Source of the DNA: Nitrospirota bacterium
GTDB lineage: Bacteria > Nitrospirota > Thermodesulfovibrionia > Thermodesulfovibrionales > UBA6898
Assembly (NCBI GenBank): GCA_024275975.1
Contig: JAJRYC010000078.1
Span: forward strand, 1-35,514
Direction: 5' to 3'
DNA: 35,514 nucleotides
The notes under the pieces are model-generated. The model was not told where the DNA came from. It ran no database searches and was given only the letters and a program-made list of their open reading frames with translations. Below, one piece after another: positions 23,903-32,827 of this stretch; positions within the stretch are counted from its first letter, which is position 1; every line of letters begins with the position of its first letter. The position numbers were made by a program, and so were the translations under genes.

Positions 23903-25564
23903 ATGGCAACAAAACATAAGATACCTGGTTCATCGTGGAGAGCGTATGTGGAAGGCGCTTTTTACTCAAACTCCGTTAGCAAGACATCGGCTGCCGATCT
24001 GTACAAACTCGCAGTGAAACAGCCCGAGATAGTGATATCCTCGGAGCCGATGTATCATCCCGAGCAGTTTGGTCTGCCGAAAAACGCGAAAATACTCATC
24101 TCTAATGACGGAGGGATCGTCGGCCGCACTGCGCGGGCAAGACGGCTGGTGCGCGAGATGGGCAAGGAGAGGGACAAATATCTCGGCATACTCGGCGAGG
24201 CCATTTACCATTTCAACCGCCGTCCCGGATTATGGATCGAAGGTATCGTAGGTCTTCACCCTGACTTTATGGTGAAGGCGCATCTGTTAAGCCCCGAGAC
24301 CGATGCCAAGAATATGCTTGACTGGGCAATTAATTTTTCGCCGTGGATGAAACCCTGGACGGACCTGTACAAGAAATCCCGGCAGCTGGATGAGCCGGAC
24401 ATTCTTGTATTCGCGGACCCTGAATGGTCGCATCCCGATTTCCCGAACGGACTTGTTATTATTGACGAGGACCAGAATTGTATCGTGATCCTCGGCCTGA
24501 GATACTTCGGCGAAAGAAAGAAGGGCACTTTGACGCTTGCGTGGACGATGGGCGTACGCCAGAACATGGTTGCCTGTCACGGAGGGGTAAAGACGATCGG
24601 CAATAAGCCGCCTGTCGCTGTCTTCGGCCTTTCCGGTTCCGGCAAATCCTCTATCACAAACAGTCATGACCATGCCGGCACATTAAAAAAGAACGAAAAA
24701 GTGAATGTCGTCCATGACGACGCGTTCCTGATCGACCTTGAAAATAACTTCTCGATTGCACTTGAGCCGACCCTGTTTGACAAGACGGACGCAGTTGAAT
24801 TTAATGACCCTATTATCGAGTATTTCTATTCGGCGCAGAATGTCGGTACCACCATGCTTCCCGACGGCGAGAGGAAAATGGTTTTCGAGGACATACGAAA
24901 CGACAATGGACGCTGTCTGAAATCAAGGGCAATGTTCAACCATGCCGATTCCTGCGAGAGGCCCGGAATGGTTATATGGCTCCAGAAAGATACAAGCCTG
25001 CCGCCCATATGCAAGGTCAACACCGTGGGACTCGCGGTTGCTATGGGGGCGTCTTTGAGCACGCTCAGGGCGAAAGGCGTTGAGAATATCGACCCAGAAG
25101 AGCTTTCAAAACTTGTGATCGAGCCTTTTGCGAACCCCTTCAGGGTCCACCCGCTTAAGGTCGACTGTCTACAGTTTAAAAAACTCTTTAAACTCGGCAC
25201 TGAATGCTACATTATGAATACACACGCTTTTGGTCTTCCTGACAACCTGACGGACATCCCGAAGGAACTCTCCCTGACGATAGTGACGGAGCTGGTGAGA
25301 GGAAATATTGAATGGAGAGACTGGAGGGCATTCCCTGGCCTGCTTCTGCCCAGGAACGGCAATGATCTCTTCGGCCCGGATTATGACAGGAAATACAAAC
25401 CGGCTGGAACGTCCGAGTTCCTCACCTATCTGCGTGACAGGATGCAGGACAGGATTACTTACCTTTCGAACAAGAGGGACATAGATCATGACATGGAAAG
25501 CGCGTTTATCGATTCGATAGTTGTTGCGAGGACGGTAATAGACAAGAGGCTCCATCCGATATAA
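23903..25564 (+). CDS. Divergent ATP-type phosphoenolpyruvate carboxykinase
   Basis: The protein of 553 residues shows the layout of ATP-dependent PEP carboxykinase with altered motifs. RYFGERKKGTLTLAW stands where the family has YGGEMKKGIFS. The P-loop is FGLSGSGKSSITNS (about residues 241-254) instead of GLSGTGKTTLS, followed by DDAFLID. NGRCLKSRAMFNH and ADSCERPGMVIWLQKD precede LPPICKVNTVGLAVAMG, which matches the LPPV-x-L region before the C-terminal part. The expected reaction is oxaloacetate plus ATP to PEP, CO2 and ADP, at the branch between gluconeogenesis and anaplerosis. The motif changes make kinetics and nucleotide preference uncertain. I took the ATG at 23903 (GAGG 9 nt upstream) over the TTG at 23891. 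Confidence 0.78.
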   Translation: MATKHKIPGSSWRAYVEGAFYSNSVSKTSAADLYKLAVKQPEIVISSEPMYHPEQFGLPKNAKILISNDGGIVGRTARARRLVREMGKERDKYLGILGEAIYHFNRRPGLWIEGIVGLHPDFMVKAHLLSPETDAKNMLDWAINFSPWMKPWTDLYKKSRQLDEPDILVFADPEWSHPDFPNGLVIIDEDQNCIVILGLRYFGERKKGTLTLAWTMGVRQNMVACHGGVKTIGNKPPVAVFGLSGSGKSSITNSHDHAGTLKKNEKVNVVHDDAFLIDLENNFSIALEPTLFDKTDAVEFNDPIIEYFYSAQNVGTTMLPDGERKMVFEDIRNDNGRCLKSRAMFNHADSCERPGMVIWLQKDTSLPPICKVNTVGLAVAMGASLSTLRAKGVENIDPEELSKLVIEPFANPFRVHPLKVDCLQFKKLFKLGTECYIMNTHAFGLPDNLTDIPKELSLTIVTELVRGNIEWRDWRAFPGLLLPRNGNDLFGPDYDRKYKPAGTSEFLTYLRDRMQDRITYLSNKRDIDHDMESAFIDSIVVARTVIDKRLHPI

Positions 25565-25604
25565 GATGACAATCCCGGGAAAATTTTTCATATAAGGTCA
25601 GATT

Positions 25605-26273
25605 GTGGATTTCGCGACTATTGTCAGGCAAATTCTGATTGCCGCCCCGCCTATTTTAATAGCAATAACCTTCCATGAGGTCTCGCATGGGCTGGTTGCG
25701 TACAAGCTCGGCGACCCCACTGCAAAGAGGCTCGGACGCCTGACACTCAATCCGCTGGCGCACATAGACCTCTTCGGGACTGTTCTGCTTCCGGCTATTT
25801 TGATTATTATGACAAGCGGCCAGTTTGTCTTCGGGTATGCAAAGCCGGTCCCGATAAACCCGATGAACTTCAAAAACCCCAGGCGGGACATGGCGATATC
25901 CGCCGTCGCCGGACCGATAACAAACATAATACTTGCTGTTGTAAGCGTCATAATTCTGAAGCTGATAATAACCCCCCTGGCGATGATTTCCCCTGCGTTT
26001 GTGAGCAAGACCGTCTTCATCCCCCTGATTATGATGTTGCAACTGAGCGCGCTGGTCAATATTGTCCTGGCGGCTTTTAATATGATACCGATACCACCTC
26101 TGGACGGCGGCAGGGTGCTGACCGGATTACTTCCACATAAACAGGCTGTATCATTCAGCAAGATAGAACCCTTCGGCTTCATAATCGTGCTTTTACTGAT
26201 ATATACGGGTATGGCGGGCGCCATAATTATACCCGTTATTAATTTTTTCAAGCGGTTGTTTCATCTATATTAG
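25605..26273 (+). CDS. Site-2 protease family (M50) membrane metalloprotease
   Basis: It is a polytopic protein of 222 residues with the zinc site HEVSH (residues 24-28) in the first hydrophobic segment and the third ligand in NMIPIPPLDGGRVL (Asp near 167). Segments around 60-70, 98-120, 138-160 and 193-213 are hydrophobic. It is the short form without PDZ or CBS domains, as in the YwhC/SREBP-like group. The natural substrate is unknown. The start is GTG, with AAGG about 10 nt upstream. The stop is TAG, followed three codons later by an in-frame TAA. It lies 11 bp before trpS, a frequent pairing in bacterial genomes. Confidence 0.88.
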   Translation: MDFATIVRQILIAAPPILIAITFHEVSHGLVAYKLGDPTAKRLGRLTLNPLAHIDLFGTVLLPAILIIMTSGQFVFGYAKPVPINPMNFKNPRRDMAISAVAGPITNIILAVVSVIILKLIITPLAMISPAFVSKTVFIPLIMMLQLSALVNIVLAAFNMIPIPPLDGGRVLTGLLPHKQAVSFSKIEPFGFIIVLLLIYTGMAGAIIIPVINFFKRLFHLY

Positions 26274-26284
26274 GGGAAGATTTA

Positions 26285-27271
26285 ATGATTAAAGAGAGAG
26301 TATTGAGCGGGATGCAGGCGAGCGGCAGGCTGCATCTGGGTAATCTGGTCGGCGCGCTCCAGAACTGGGTGAAGCTTCAGGATAAATATGACTGCTACTA
26401 TTTCATCGCCGACTGGCACGCGCTCACAACGGGATATGAGAACCCGTCAGCCTTACATGATTCAGTGAATGACCTGTTGGTAAATTTCCTTGCCACGGGA
26501 CTTGATCCCGAAAAATGCACGATATTCATCCAGTCGAGGATACCTGAACACGCTGAACTTCATCTTCTCCTCTCGATGATAACCCCCGTTGGATGGCTCG
26601 AGAGGGTCCCTACTTACAAGGAAAAGCAGCAGGAGCTGAAAGACCGGGACCTGTCCAGTTACGGTTTCCTCGGATATCCTCTTCTTCAGACGGCGGACAT
26701 CATCATGTACAGGGCCAGTTATGTGCCGGTCGGAGTTGACCAGGTGCCGCATCTCGAGATATCAAGAGAGATCGCCAGAAGGTTCAATCACCTCTACGGG
26801 GAGGTTTTCCCGGAACCCGAGGCGCTTTTGACGGAATTTCCCAAGGTCCCCGGGGTTGACGGCAGGAAGATGTCAAAGAGTTACGGCAATGCCATATACC
26901 TCTCCGACACCCCCAAAGAGGTTGAACATAAACTCAGGACGATGATTACCGATCCTGCACGGATTAGACGTACGGACGCCGGCAATCCCGACCTTTCGCC
27001 GGTATTCCAGCTCCACAGGATATTCTCGACAAAAGAAGAACAGGATGAAGTCGCCGAGGGATGCCGCACTGCTGCTATCGGCTGTATAGACTGCAAAAAG
27101 GTCCTGATAAAAAATGTGTTCAAGGTCCTGGAACCGGTATGGGAGAGGCGGGAACGGCTTATGAATAATCCCGGCGAGCTGAAAGAAATAATCAGTACCG
27201 GCACTGAAAAGGCGCGCAAAATCGCCGGGGAGACCATGACGCGGGTCAGAGCGGCGATGGGGTTGTATTAA
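26285..27271 (+). CDS. trpS: Tryptophanyl-tRNA synthetase
   Basis: It is a class I aminoacyl-tRNA synthetase that charges tRNA-Trp. The HIGH-like motif is in GRLHLGNLVGAL (residues 14-25), the KMSKS motif is exact in DGRKMSKSYGNAIYLSD (about 199-215), and PVGVDQVPHLEISREIA is the typical mid motif. The length of 328 is normal and uninterrupted. The start ATG has GGGGAAG upstream and lies close behind the site-2 protease gene, so the two are co-transcribed. The stop is TAA. Confidence 0.96.
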   Translation: MIKERVLSGMQASGRLHLGNLVGALQNWVKLQDKYDCYYFIADWHALTTGYENPSALHDSVNDLLVNFLATGLDPEKCTIFIQSRIPEHAELHLLLSMITPVGWLERVPTYKEKQQELKDRDLSSYGFLGYPLLQTADIIMYRASYVPVGVDQVPHLEISREIARRFNHLYGEVFPEPEALLTEFPKVPGVDGRKMSKSYGNAIYLSDTPKEVEHKLRTMITDPARIRRTDAGNPDLSPVFQLHRIFSTKEEQDEVAEGCRTAAIGCIDCKKVLIKNVFKVLEPVWERRERLMNNPGELKEIISTGTEKARKIAGETMTRVRAAMGLY

Positions 27272-27323
27272 TATAAATTACGTGTTACTAATATTGTAAC
27301 CCGTTAAATTATGCGCAAACTTA

Positions 27324-28694
27324 ATGAACGAAGATAACAGAGCTCTGGAGATTCACCTGAAGACCCTTGAGACCAGTGAGGAGAAAGGGGACCTTGCCGG
27401 GATTTCAAGGAGTTGTAACCTGATAGGCATACTGCATCAGAAAAGGGGTGACTATGACGCGGCGCTGGAGTCTTCTCTTCGGGCGCTTGAGATAGCCGAG
27501 AAGATCAGGGACATCGCCGAGGTCTCCACCAGTTATCAGAATATAGGGATAGTGCACCAGAAAAGGGGCGACTATGACGCGGCGCTCGAGTTTTCTCATA
27601 AAGCGCTTGGGCTATGCGAAGAGCTCCGGGACGTTGCCGGGATATCAAAGAGTTACAACCAGATCGGTATAGTACACCAGAACAGGGGCGACTATGTCTG
27701 GGCCCTTGAGTTCTATCATAAAGCCCTCGAGATAAGCGAGAAGATCGAGGATGTCGCCGGGATTTCGAGGGGCTATCAGAATATAGGTATAGTGCATCAG
27801 AAAAGGGGCGATTATGACAAGGCCCTTGAGTTATCCCTTAAAGCCCTGGAGCTCCATGAAAAGGGTGAAGACTTTTACGGTATCCTGAGGATATATGGAC
27901 AGATAGGGCTTCTTCATAAATTAAAAGGCGACAATGACAAAGCGCTTGAGTTTTCACATAAAGCCCTCGAAATAGCCGAAAAGATCGGTGACGTTGCCGG
28001 GATATCAAAGAGTTATAACCAGATCGGTATAGTACACCAGAACAGGGGCGACAACGATACGGCGCTGGAGTTCTACCAGAAGGCCCTCGAAATAAGCGAA
28101 AAGATCGGGGATATCCCCGAGGTCTCGATGAGTTATCATCAGATAGGGATAGTGCACCAGAACAGAGGCGACCATGACAAAGCGCTGGAATTTTCACATA
28201 AGGCGCTTGGGATAGCCGAAAAGATCGGGGATGTCGCCGGGATATCGAGGAGCTGTCACCAGATAGGGATAGTGCACCAGAACAGGGGCGACCATGACAA
28301 AGCGCTGGAATTTTCACATAAGGCGCTTGGGATAGCCGAAAAGATCGGGGATGTCGCCGGGATATCGAGGAGCTGTCACCAGATAGGGATAATACATCAG
28401 GAGAGCGGCGATTATGACAGGGCGCTTGAACTCTACCAGAAGGCCCTCGCAATAGCAAAGAAGGTCGGGGATATTGCAGGGGTTGCCAGCAGCATGGGCA
28501 TGATCGGAAAAGTCATGCATATGAAAAAACAATATAAAGATGCCTTCATAGATTACCTTATCTCCCTGGATATATTCGAGCAGCTCGGTTCTCCCAATAT
28601 AGACATAGTCAACCGCTTAATCACGGACCTGACAAAAGATATGGGGGAAGAAGAGTTCGAGAGATTATTGGAAGAGCTTAAAACCCATTCCTGA
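27324..28694 (+). CDS. Tetratricopeptide-repeat protein
   Basis: The protein of 456 residues is built almost wholly of about ten 40-residue repeats of the kind QIGIVHQNRGDHDKALEFSHKALGIAEKIGD, the kinesin-light-chain/TPR_12 pattern. It has no signal peptide, membrane segment or catalytic domain, so it should be a soluble protein-binding scaffold. The partner is unknown. Two adjacent repeats are almost identical in DNA (28141-28380), which shows recent duplication. The C-terminal 60 residues (KQYKDAFIDYLISLDIFEQLG and after) are less repetitive and may cap the solenoid. The start ATG at 27324 has no strong Shine-Dalgarno. It follows trpS by 52 bp. Confidence 0.88.
   Translation: MNEDNRALEIHLKTLETSEEKGDLAGISRSCNLIGILHQKRGDYDAALESSLRALEIAEKIRDIAEVSTSYQNIGIVHQKRGDYDAALEFSHKALGLCEELRDVAGISKSYNQIGIVHQNRGDYVWALEFYHKALEISEKIEDVAGISRGYQNIGIVHQKRGDYDKALELSLKALELHEKGEDFYGILRIYGQIGLLHKLKGDNDKALEFSHKALEIAEKIGDVAGISKSYNQIGIVHQNRGDNDTALEFYQKALEISEKIGDIPEVSMSYHQIGIVHQNRGDHDKALEFSHKALGIAEKIGDVAGISRSCHQIGIVHQNRGDHDKALEFSHKALGIAEKIGDVAGISRSCHQIGIIHQESGDYDRALELYQKALAIAKKVGDIAGVASSMGMIGKVMHMKKQYKDAFIDYLISLDIFEQLGSPNIDIVNRLITDLTKDMGEEEFERLLEELKTHS
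28141..28380 (+). repeat. Two tandem 120-bp units with one mismatch inside the TPR gene
   Basis: Units 28141-28260 and 28261-28380 differ at a single base (AACAGAGGCG against AACAGGGGCG). Other repeat units in the gene have diverged much more, so this pair is a recent in-frame duplication of exactly one TPR. The repeat number may vary between strains, or be misassembled. Confidence 0.9.
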
Positions 28695-28705
28695 CACTGT
28701 CTTTG

Positions 28706-28960
28706 ACTTATCTGATTAAATGGGGCTTCGCCCCTGTCCCCGGTTCATTCTTTTGAACGCACAAAAGAACGGAACCAAGAAAATGCGCCCCGCGATTATT
28801 TTTTAACGGTCTGCTTCCGGTCTGCCCGATAAAAAGCATAGCGCAGAGAGCAAAGCGCAGAGCGTAACAGACTAAGACGAAAAGCAAAGATCAGACAGTC
28901 TTGAATTCTAAACGCGTTCAGCCTCGGAATCATCCCTAAAATAATCAAAGGGGAATGAAA
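28706..28960 (+). repeat. Dispersed intergenic repeat, copy B
   Basis: It has the same block order as copy A at 19970-20238: TTATCTGATTAAATGGG, a G/C block, GAACGGAACCAAGAAAATGC, TTTTTAACGGTCTGCTTCC, GGTCTGCCCG, and later CAGTCTTGAATT, AAACGCGTTCAGCCTCGG and CCTAAAATAATCAAAGG. The GCGCATAGC middle part is replaced by unrelated sequence. The surrounding interval 28695-29115 between the TPR gene and mnmG contains no gene that I can support; a 73-codon frame on the minus strand is only the repeat read in one frame. Confidence 0.8.
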
Positions 28961-29115
28961 GAAAGGCATAGAGCGGAGAGCAAAGCAACGAAAGTAAGGA
29001 GTGAGGACGAAAGACAAGCGCCCTGAAAAGCGATACCTACAGACGACTATTATAAAATCCCCCTTATTAATGAAATTTATGCGGAACTCAGGTTAATATA
29101 AAACAGGCACTTAAG

Positions 29116-31005
29116 ATGAATACGACCAGAAACTATGACATAATCGTTATCGGGGCCGGCCATGCGGGATGCGAGGCGGCGCTGGCATCCGCGCGCATGG
29201 GGCTGTCCGTATGCATATTGACCATGAACCTCGATACCATGGCCCAGATGTCATGTAATCCGGCGATTGGAGGCCTTGCCAAAGGGCATCTGGTGAGGGA
29301 GATAGACGCGCTCGGCGGCGAAATGGCGAAGATTGCGGACCTTGCGGGCATACAGTTCAGGATGCTGAACAAATCAAAGGGACCGGCGGTATGGTCATTA
29401 AGGGCGCAGGCCGACAGGGTCCTGTACAGGCTCGGGATGCGGCGGGCCCTCGAATCAGAGACGAACCTCAGCATAAAACAGGCGCCAGTAGACGATATCC
29501 TTGTGGAAGACGGCAAAGTGACGGGCTTAAGGACTTCACTCGGAACCTTTTATGGGACAGGATGCGTTATTGTCACTGCCGGCACCTTCTTAAAAGGCCT
29601 GATGCATACCGGACAGAAAAGCCTTCCGGCCGGAAGGGCGGGAGAATCTCCTTCGATCAGCCTCTCCGACTGCCTGCGTGACCTGGGATTAAAGCTTGGA
29701 CGCCTCAAGACAGGCACTCCACCGAGGCTGGATGCAAAGACCATTGATTTTTCGAAGACCGGTCCCCAGTGGGGAGATGACCCTCCTGTGCCGTTTTCAC
29801 ACAGCACCTTACGGATAGAGAATCCGCAGCTTCCGTGTTATATAACATATACAAACAGCGAGACCCACAGGATAATCAATGACAACCTCGGTCTCTCGGC
29901 AATGTACAGCGGGAAGATAAAGGGAATAGGCCCCAGATATTGCCCTTCGATAGAGGACAAGGTTGTCCGTTTTGCAGAGCGTGACAGGCACCAGGTCTTC
30001 CTCGAGCCCGAAGGTCTGGATACAAAAGAATATTACGCGAACGGCATATCCACAAGTCTGCCGCTTGAGATACAGGTAGAATTCATAAGGACGATCCCGG
30101 GGCTTGAAGAGGCCGAGATCATGCGACCCGCTTATGCGATTGAATACGACTTTGTTTACCCGACTCAACTGAGACATACCCTCGAGACAAAGAATATTGG
30201 AGGCCTTTTTCTCGCCGGACAGATTAACGGCACCTCCGGTTACGAGGAGGCCGCGGCACAGGGGTTGATGGCCGGCATAAACGCCGCCCTCAAATTATCG
30301 GGGAAGAAGCCTTTTATACTGGGAAGACATGAAGCATATACCGGGGTGCTGATCGACGACCTGATAACAAAGGGAACAAGCGAGCCTTACAGGATGTTCA
30401 CATCCAGGGCGGAATACAGGCTGCTCCTCAGGCATGACAATGCCGACATGCGGCTGATGGAGAAGGGACATAAGCTGGGACTTCTGCCGGATGACACGTA
30501 TGAAAGATTCAGGGAGAAAAAAGGGCAGATCGAAGAGGAGATCAGCAGGATCAAAAAGACGAGAATAAAGCCGCGGGTGATAAATGAAGCACTGGAGAAA
30601 CTCGGGACATCCACTATCGATGAGGATATAACATTGCAACAGCTTCTTAAGAGGCCGGAGGTTTCATACAGTCTCATAAAAGAATATTCGCCGTCAGAAA
30701 AAACATTGGGCGAGGACGCGGCGAGACAGGTCGAGATACTGATAAAATATGAAGGCTATATAATCAGGCAGCTGGAGACCGCCGAAAGAATAATCAGGCT
30801 CGAAGGGAGGAGGATCCCTGAAGAGATTGATTATAACGCTATTCAGGGCCTTTCAAAGGAAATTCTCTCGAAGCTCGATGAAATAAGACCCGGCAGCCTG
30901 GGCCAGGCGGGCAGGATTCAGGGCATGACTCCGGCCGCCCTGTCGCTTATAATGGTTGCAGCCGAAAAGATGAGAAGGACAAAGGCAAAGACGGCTAAAA
31001 AATGA
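29116..31005 (+). CDS. mnmG: MnmG (GidA), tRNA U34 carboxymethylaminomethyl modification enzyme
   Basis: It is the FAD-dependent partner of MnmE that adds the cmnm5 group to wobble U34 of several tRNAs. The N-terminal FAD fold reads [21 protein letters not shown], followed by [38 protein letters not shown], the catalytic-loop region [29 protein letters not shown] and [21 protein letters not shown], all family hallmarks. The C-terminal MnmE/tRNA-binding part includes [19 protein letters not shown]. The length of 629 is normal and the gene is uninterrupted. Its TGA overlaps the next gene's ATG (ATGA). Confidence 0.96.
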   Translation: MNTTRNYDIIVIGAGHAGCEAALASARMGLSVCILTMNLDTMAQMSCNPAIGGLAKGHLVREIDALGGEMAKIADLAGIQFRMLNKSKGPAVWSLRAQADRVLYRLGMRRALESETNLSIKQAPVDDILVEDGKVTGLRTSLGTFYGTGCVIVTAGTFLKGLMHTGQKSLPAGRAGESPSISLSDCLRDLGLKLGRLKTGTPPRLDAKTIDFSKTGPQWGDDPPVPFSHSTLRIENPQLPCYITYTNSETHRIINDNLGLSAMYSGKIKGIGPRYCPSIEDKVVRFAERDRHQVFLEPEGLDTKEYYANGISTSLPLEIQVEFIRTIPGLEEAEIMRPAYAIEYDFVYPTQLRHTLETKNIGGLFLAGQINGTSGYEEAAAQGLMAGINAALKLSGKKPFILGRHEAYTGVLIDDLITKGTSEPYRMFTSRAEYRLLLRHDNADMRLMEKGHKLGLLPDDTYERFREKKGQIEEEISRIKKTRIKPRVINEALEKLGTSTIDEDITLQQLLKRPEVSYSLIKEYSPSEKTLGEDAARQVEILIKYEGYIIRQLETAERIIRLEGRRIPEEIDYNAIQGLSKEILSKLDEIRPGSLGQAGRIQGMTPAALSLIMVAAEKMRRTKAKTAKK

Positions 31006-31286
31006 GTGTTTTCGAGGCGATAATGCTTATATGTTTCGGGGCTGCCTGGCCTGTCTCGATATACAAATCCTATGTCTCCAGGACAACAGCGGGCAAGAGC
31101 GTAATATTCCTTTACGTAATTTTTGCCGGTTATATTTCAGGGGTTATACATAAACTGGTTTATAATCCTGATGTTGTCATATACCTATATGCCATCAACG
31201 GCCTTCTGGTTTTTACGGACATCCTGCTGTATCACAGAAACAGGAGATTGGAGAGCAGGGCCATCCTGTCGGCTGACCGGGGTTGA
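31002..31286 (+). CDS. PQ-loop/SemiSWEET-like small membrane protein
   Basis: The protein of 94 residues has three hydrophobic segments (about 4-19, 34-51 and 60-77). [23 protein letters not shown] resembles the PQ-loop type repeat, and YISGVIHKL and [12 protein letters not shown] are typical of a widespread uncharacterised bacterial family of this size. It may be a half-transporter that dimerises, as SemiSWEETs do, but the substrate is unknown. It starts within the mnmG stop (4-bp overlap) and converges on cysK, with only 8 bp between the two stops. Confidence 0.75.
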   Translation: MSVFEAIMLICFGAAWPVSIYKSYVSRTTAGKSVIFLYVIFAGYISGVIHKLVYNPDVVIYLYAINGLLVFTDILLYHRNRRLESRAILSADRG

Positions 31287-31294
31287 GCGGATTG

Positions 31295-32224
31295 CTACAG
31301 TGATTCAGAGGCGAAGAGTCCCGTGCTGAGATAACGCTCGCCCCTGTCGGGGAGGATTACGACGATCTTTTTGTTCCTGCCGAACCTCTTTGCCAGTTTC
31401 AGTGCCGCCCACATTGCAGCGCCCGAGGATATTCCGGCGAGGATGCCTTCTTTCCTTGCCATAAGTCGCGCTGTTTCGGCTGCATCCCTGTCAGTAACCG
31501 GGATGACTTCATTATAGATCCCTGTATTGAGAACGCCCGGGAAGAAGCCTGCTCCAAGTCCGGCTATCTTGTGCGGGCCGGGGTCACCTCCGGACAGCAC
31601 GGGTGATGCCGCGGGCTCGACCGCCGCTATCCAGACATCAGGCTTTTTAGCCTTCAGCGCCTCACCAACGCCTGTTATCGTCCCGCCCGTGCCGATGCCC
31701 GCTACAAACGCGTCGGGAACTTCCCGGATGTCGTTTATGATTTCGATGGCTGTTGTCGTGCGGTGTATCCCGGGATTCGCGCTGTTCTCGAACTGCTGGG
31801 GCATGAAGTAACCGGGATTTTCTTTGTAAATCTCCTCTGCCTTCTCAACAGCGCCCATCATGCCCTTTTTGCCCTCGGTCAGGATGAGTTCGGCTCCGTA
31901 TGCCTGGAGCAGCTGCCTCCTTTCCAGGGACATGGACTCCGGCATTGTGAGTATAAGCCTGTATCCCTTAACCGCCGCCACCATCGCCAGGCCGATGCCG
32001 GTGTTGCCGCTGGTGGGTTCAAGGATTATGCCACCTTTCCTTAAGCCGCCATCCCTCTCCGCCTCCTCCACCATCGAGAGCGAAATCCTGTCTTTAACCG
32101 ATCCTCCGGGATTCTCTCCTTCAAGTTTTGCCCATATTCCGGCGTCGTTAGGTCCGGACAGGTGATTGATTCTGACTAAAGGAGTGTTTCCGATCAGGCT
32201 TAAGATATCTTTGTTTAATTTCAT
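31295..32224 (-). CDS. cysK: Cysteine synthase (O-acetylserine sulfhydrylase)
   Basis: It is a PLP enzyme that makes cysteine from O-acetylserine and sulfide. Motifs are IGNTPLVRIN, the PLP lysine in NPGGSVKDRIS (Lys44), EPTSGNTGIGLAMVAAVKGY, MPQQFENSANP, the phosphate-binding GTGGTITGVG and ISSGAAMWAA. The length of 309 is normal. It ends in TAG, close to the usual C-terminus after YLSTGLF, so UAG behaves as a stop here. The start ATG has a very strong AGGGGAGG 7 nt upstream, buried in a hairpin (32231-32269) described separately. It has its own promoter and follows the sigma-factor operon in the same direction. Confidence 0.95.
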   Translation of the reverse strand: MKLNKDILSLIGNTPLVRINHLSGPNDAGIWAKLEGENPGGSVKDRISLSMVEEAERDGGLRKGGIILEPTSGNTGIGLAMVAAVKGYRLILTMPESMSLERRQLLQAYGAELILTEGKKGMMGAVEKAEEIYKENPGYFMPQQFENSANPGIHRTTTAIEIINDIREVPDAFVAGIGTGGTITGVGEALKAKKPDVWIAAVEPAASPVLSGGDPGPHKIAGLGAGFFPGVLNTGIYNEVIPVTDRDAAETARLMARKEGILAGISSGAAMWAALKLAKRFGRNKKIVVILPDRGERYLSTGLFASESL

Positions 32225-32230
32225 TAAAAA

Positions 32231-32269
32231 ACCTCCCCTGGAGCTCGTTAATTATAGCACAGGGGAGGT
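32231..32269 (-). terminator. Hairpin with T6: terminator for the upstream operon and cover of the cysK RBS
   Basis: On the minus strand ACCTCCCCTG (32269-32260) pairs perfectly with CAGGGGAGGT (32240-32231) across a 19-nt loop and is followed by a run of T ending 2 nt before the cysK ATG. For RNA coming from the Spy-like gene (which ends at 32298), this has the form of an intrinsic terminator and also hides the cysK Shine-Dalgarno AGGGGAGG. The cysK promoter -10 lies in the loop, so cysK's own transcript would lack the 5' arm. Confidence 0.6.
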
Positions 32270-32277
32270 CCTGTTAA
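32251..32277 (-). promoter_or_regulatory. cysK promoter with extended -10
   Basis: On the minus strand TGCTATAAT (extended -10 with a perfect TATAAT at 32256-32251) is preceded by TTAACA (32277-32272) with a 15-bp spacer. Transcription would start around 32244-32240, giving a leader of only about 20 nt containing AGGGGAGG. Confidence 0.55.
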
Positions 32278-32297
32278 CATCGGTACGGCAGGGAAGA

Positions 32298-32825
32298 TTA
32301 TCTGTCGGCTTCCCTCATTCTTTCAAAGTGCCTTTTCTTTGTCTGGGCGATGATATTACGGATCTCATGCTGAAATTCCTCGAGAAAGACAAGAAATCTG
32401 GCCTGCTGTTCCACTGTGAGTATCTCTTTCAGTTCAGCCCATTCCCTGTCCTTTAAGCGTTGCAGCTCCCTGTGGTAATCTTCGAGCCTCTCCATGATGC
32501 CGATGAGCTTACGATCATCTCCAGCTTTCAGGCCTTCTTTAATATCTTTCAGGCCTTCCTTGATCTTACGCTGAATTTCCCCTCTTTCCTTATCTAACCT
32601 GTTCATGAGAGGGAAAAGCCTCGCAGCCGTTTTTTCATCGAGATTCAGGGCTTTTGTCAGTTTCCAGATCTTGATTGTCTCGATCCTCTCTCTGACTTTT
32701 GCCAACTGTTCCTTGGAAGGCGGCCCGTCAGGCCCGTCCGGTCCCGGTACTACGCAGCGACCGTCGGTCGCGAAAACAGTCAGCATCAAAAGTGTCAGGG
32801 CGGATAAAATCATCTTTTTTCTCAT
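32298..32825 (-). CDS. Spy/CpxP/ZraP-like periplasmic protein
   Basis: The protein of 175 residues has a clear signal peptide (MRKKMILSALTLLMLTVFATDGRC) and a short collagen-like stretch (GPDGPDGPP), followed by a long, highly charged helical region. That region includes LTVEQQARFLVFLEEFQHEI, the LTxxQ-type pattern of the Spy/CpxP family of periplasmic chaperones and stress sensors. A Cys near the cleavage site could be a lipoprotein Cys, but the lipobox is poor. It is the third gene of a sigma/anti-sigma operon with a 2-bp gap and a GGAGG ribosome site, so it probably belongs to an envelope-stress circuit, either as an output or as a modulator. Confidence 0.75.
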   Translation of the reverse strand: MRKKMILSALTLLMLTVFATDGRCVVPGPDGPDGPPSKEQLAKVRERIETIKIWKLTKALNLDEKTAARLFPLMNRLDKERGEIQRKIKEGLKDIKEGLKAGDDRKLIGIMERLEDYHRELQRLKDREWAELKEILTVEQQARFLVFLEEFQHEIRNIIAQTKKRHFERMREADR

Positions 32826-32827
32826 AA

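Noticed and set aside
27324-28694. Regular 120-bp repeats considered as a CRISPR or other DNA array
   Set aside because: The period is a multiple of three, the frame is open throughout, and the translation is a classical TPR.
28796-29017. Open frame of 73 codons on the minus strand
   Set aside because: It is the dispersed repeat copy B read in one frame; there is no ribosome site and no protein-like pattern.
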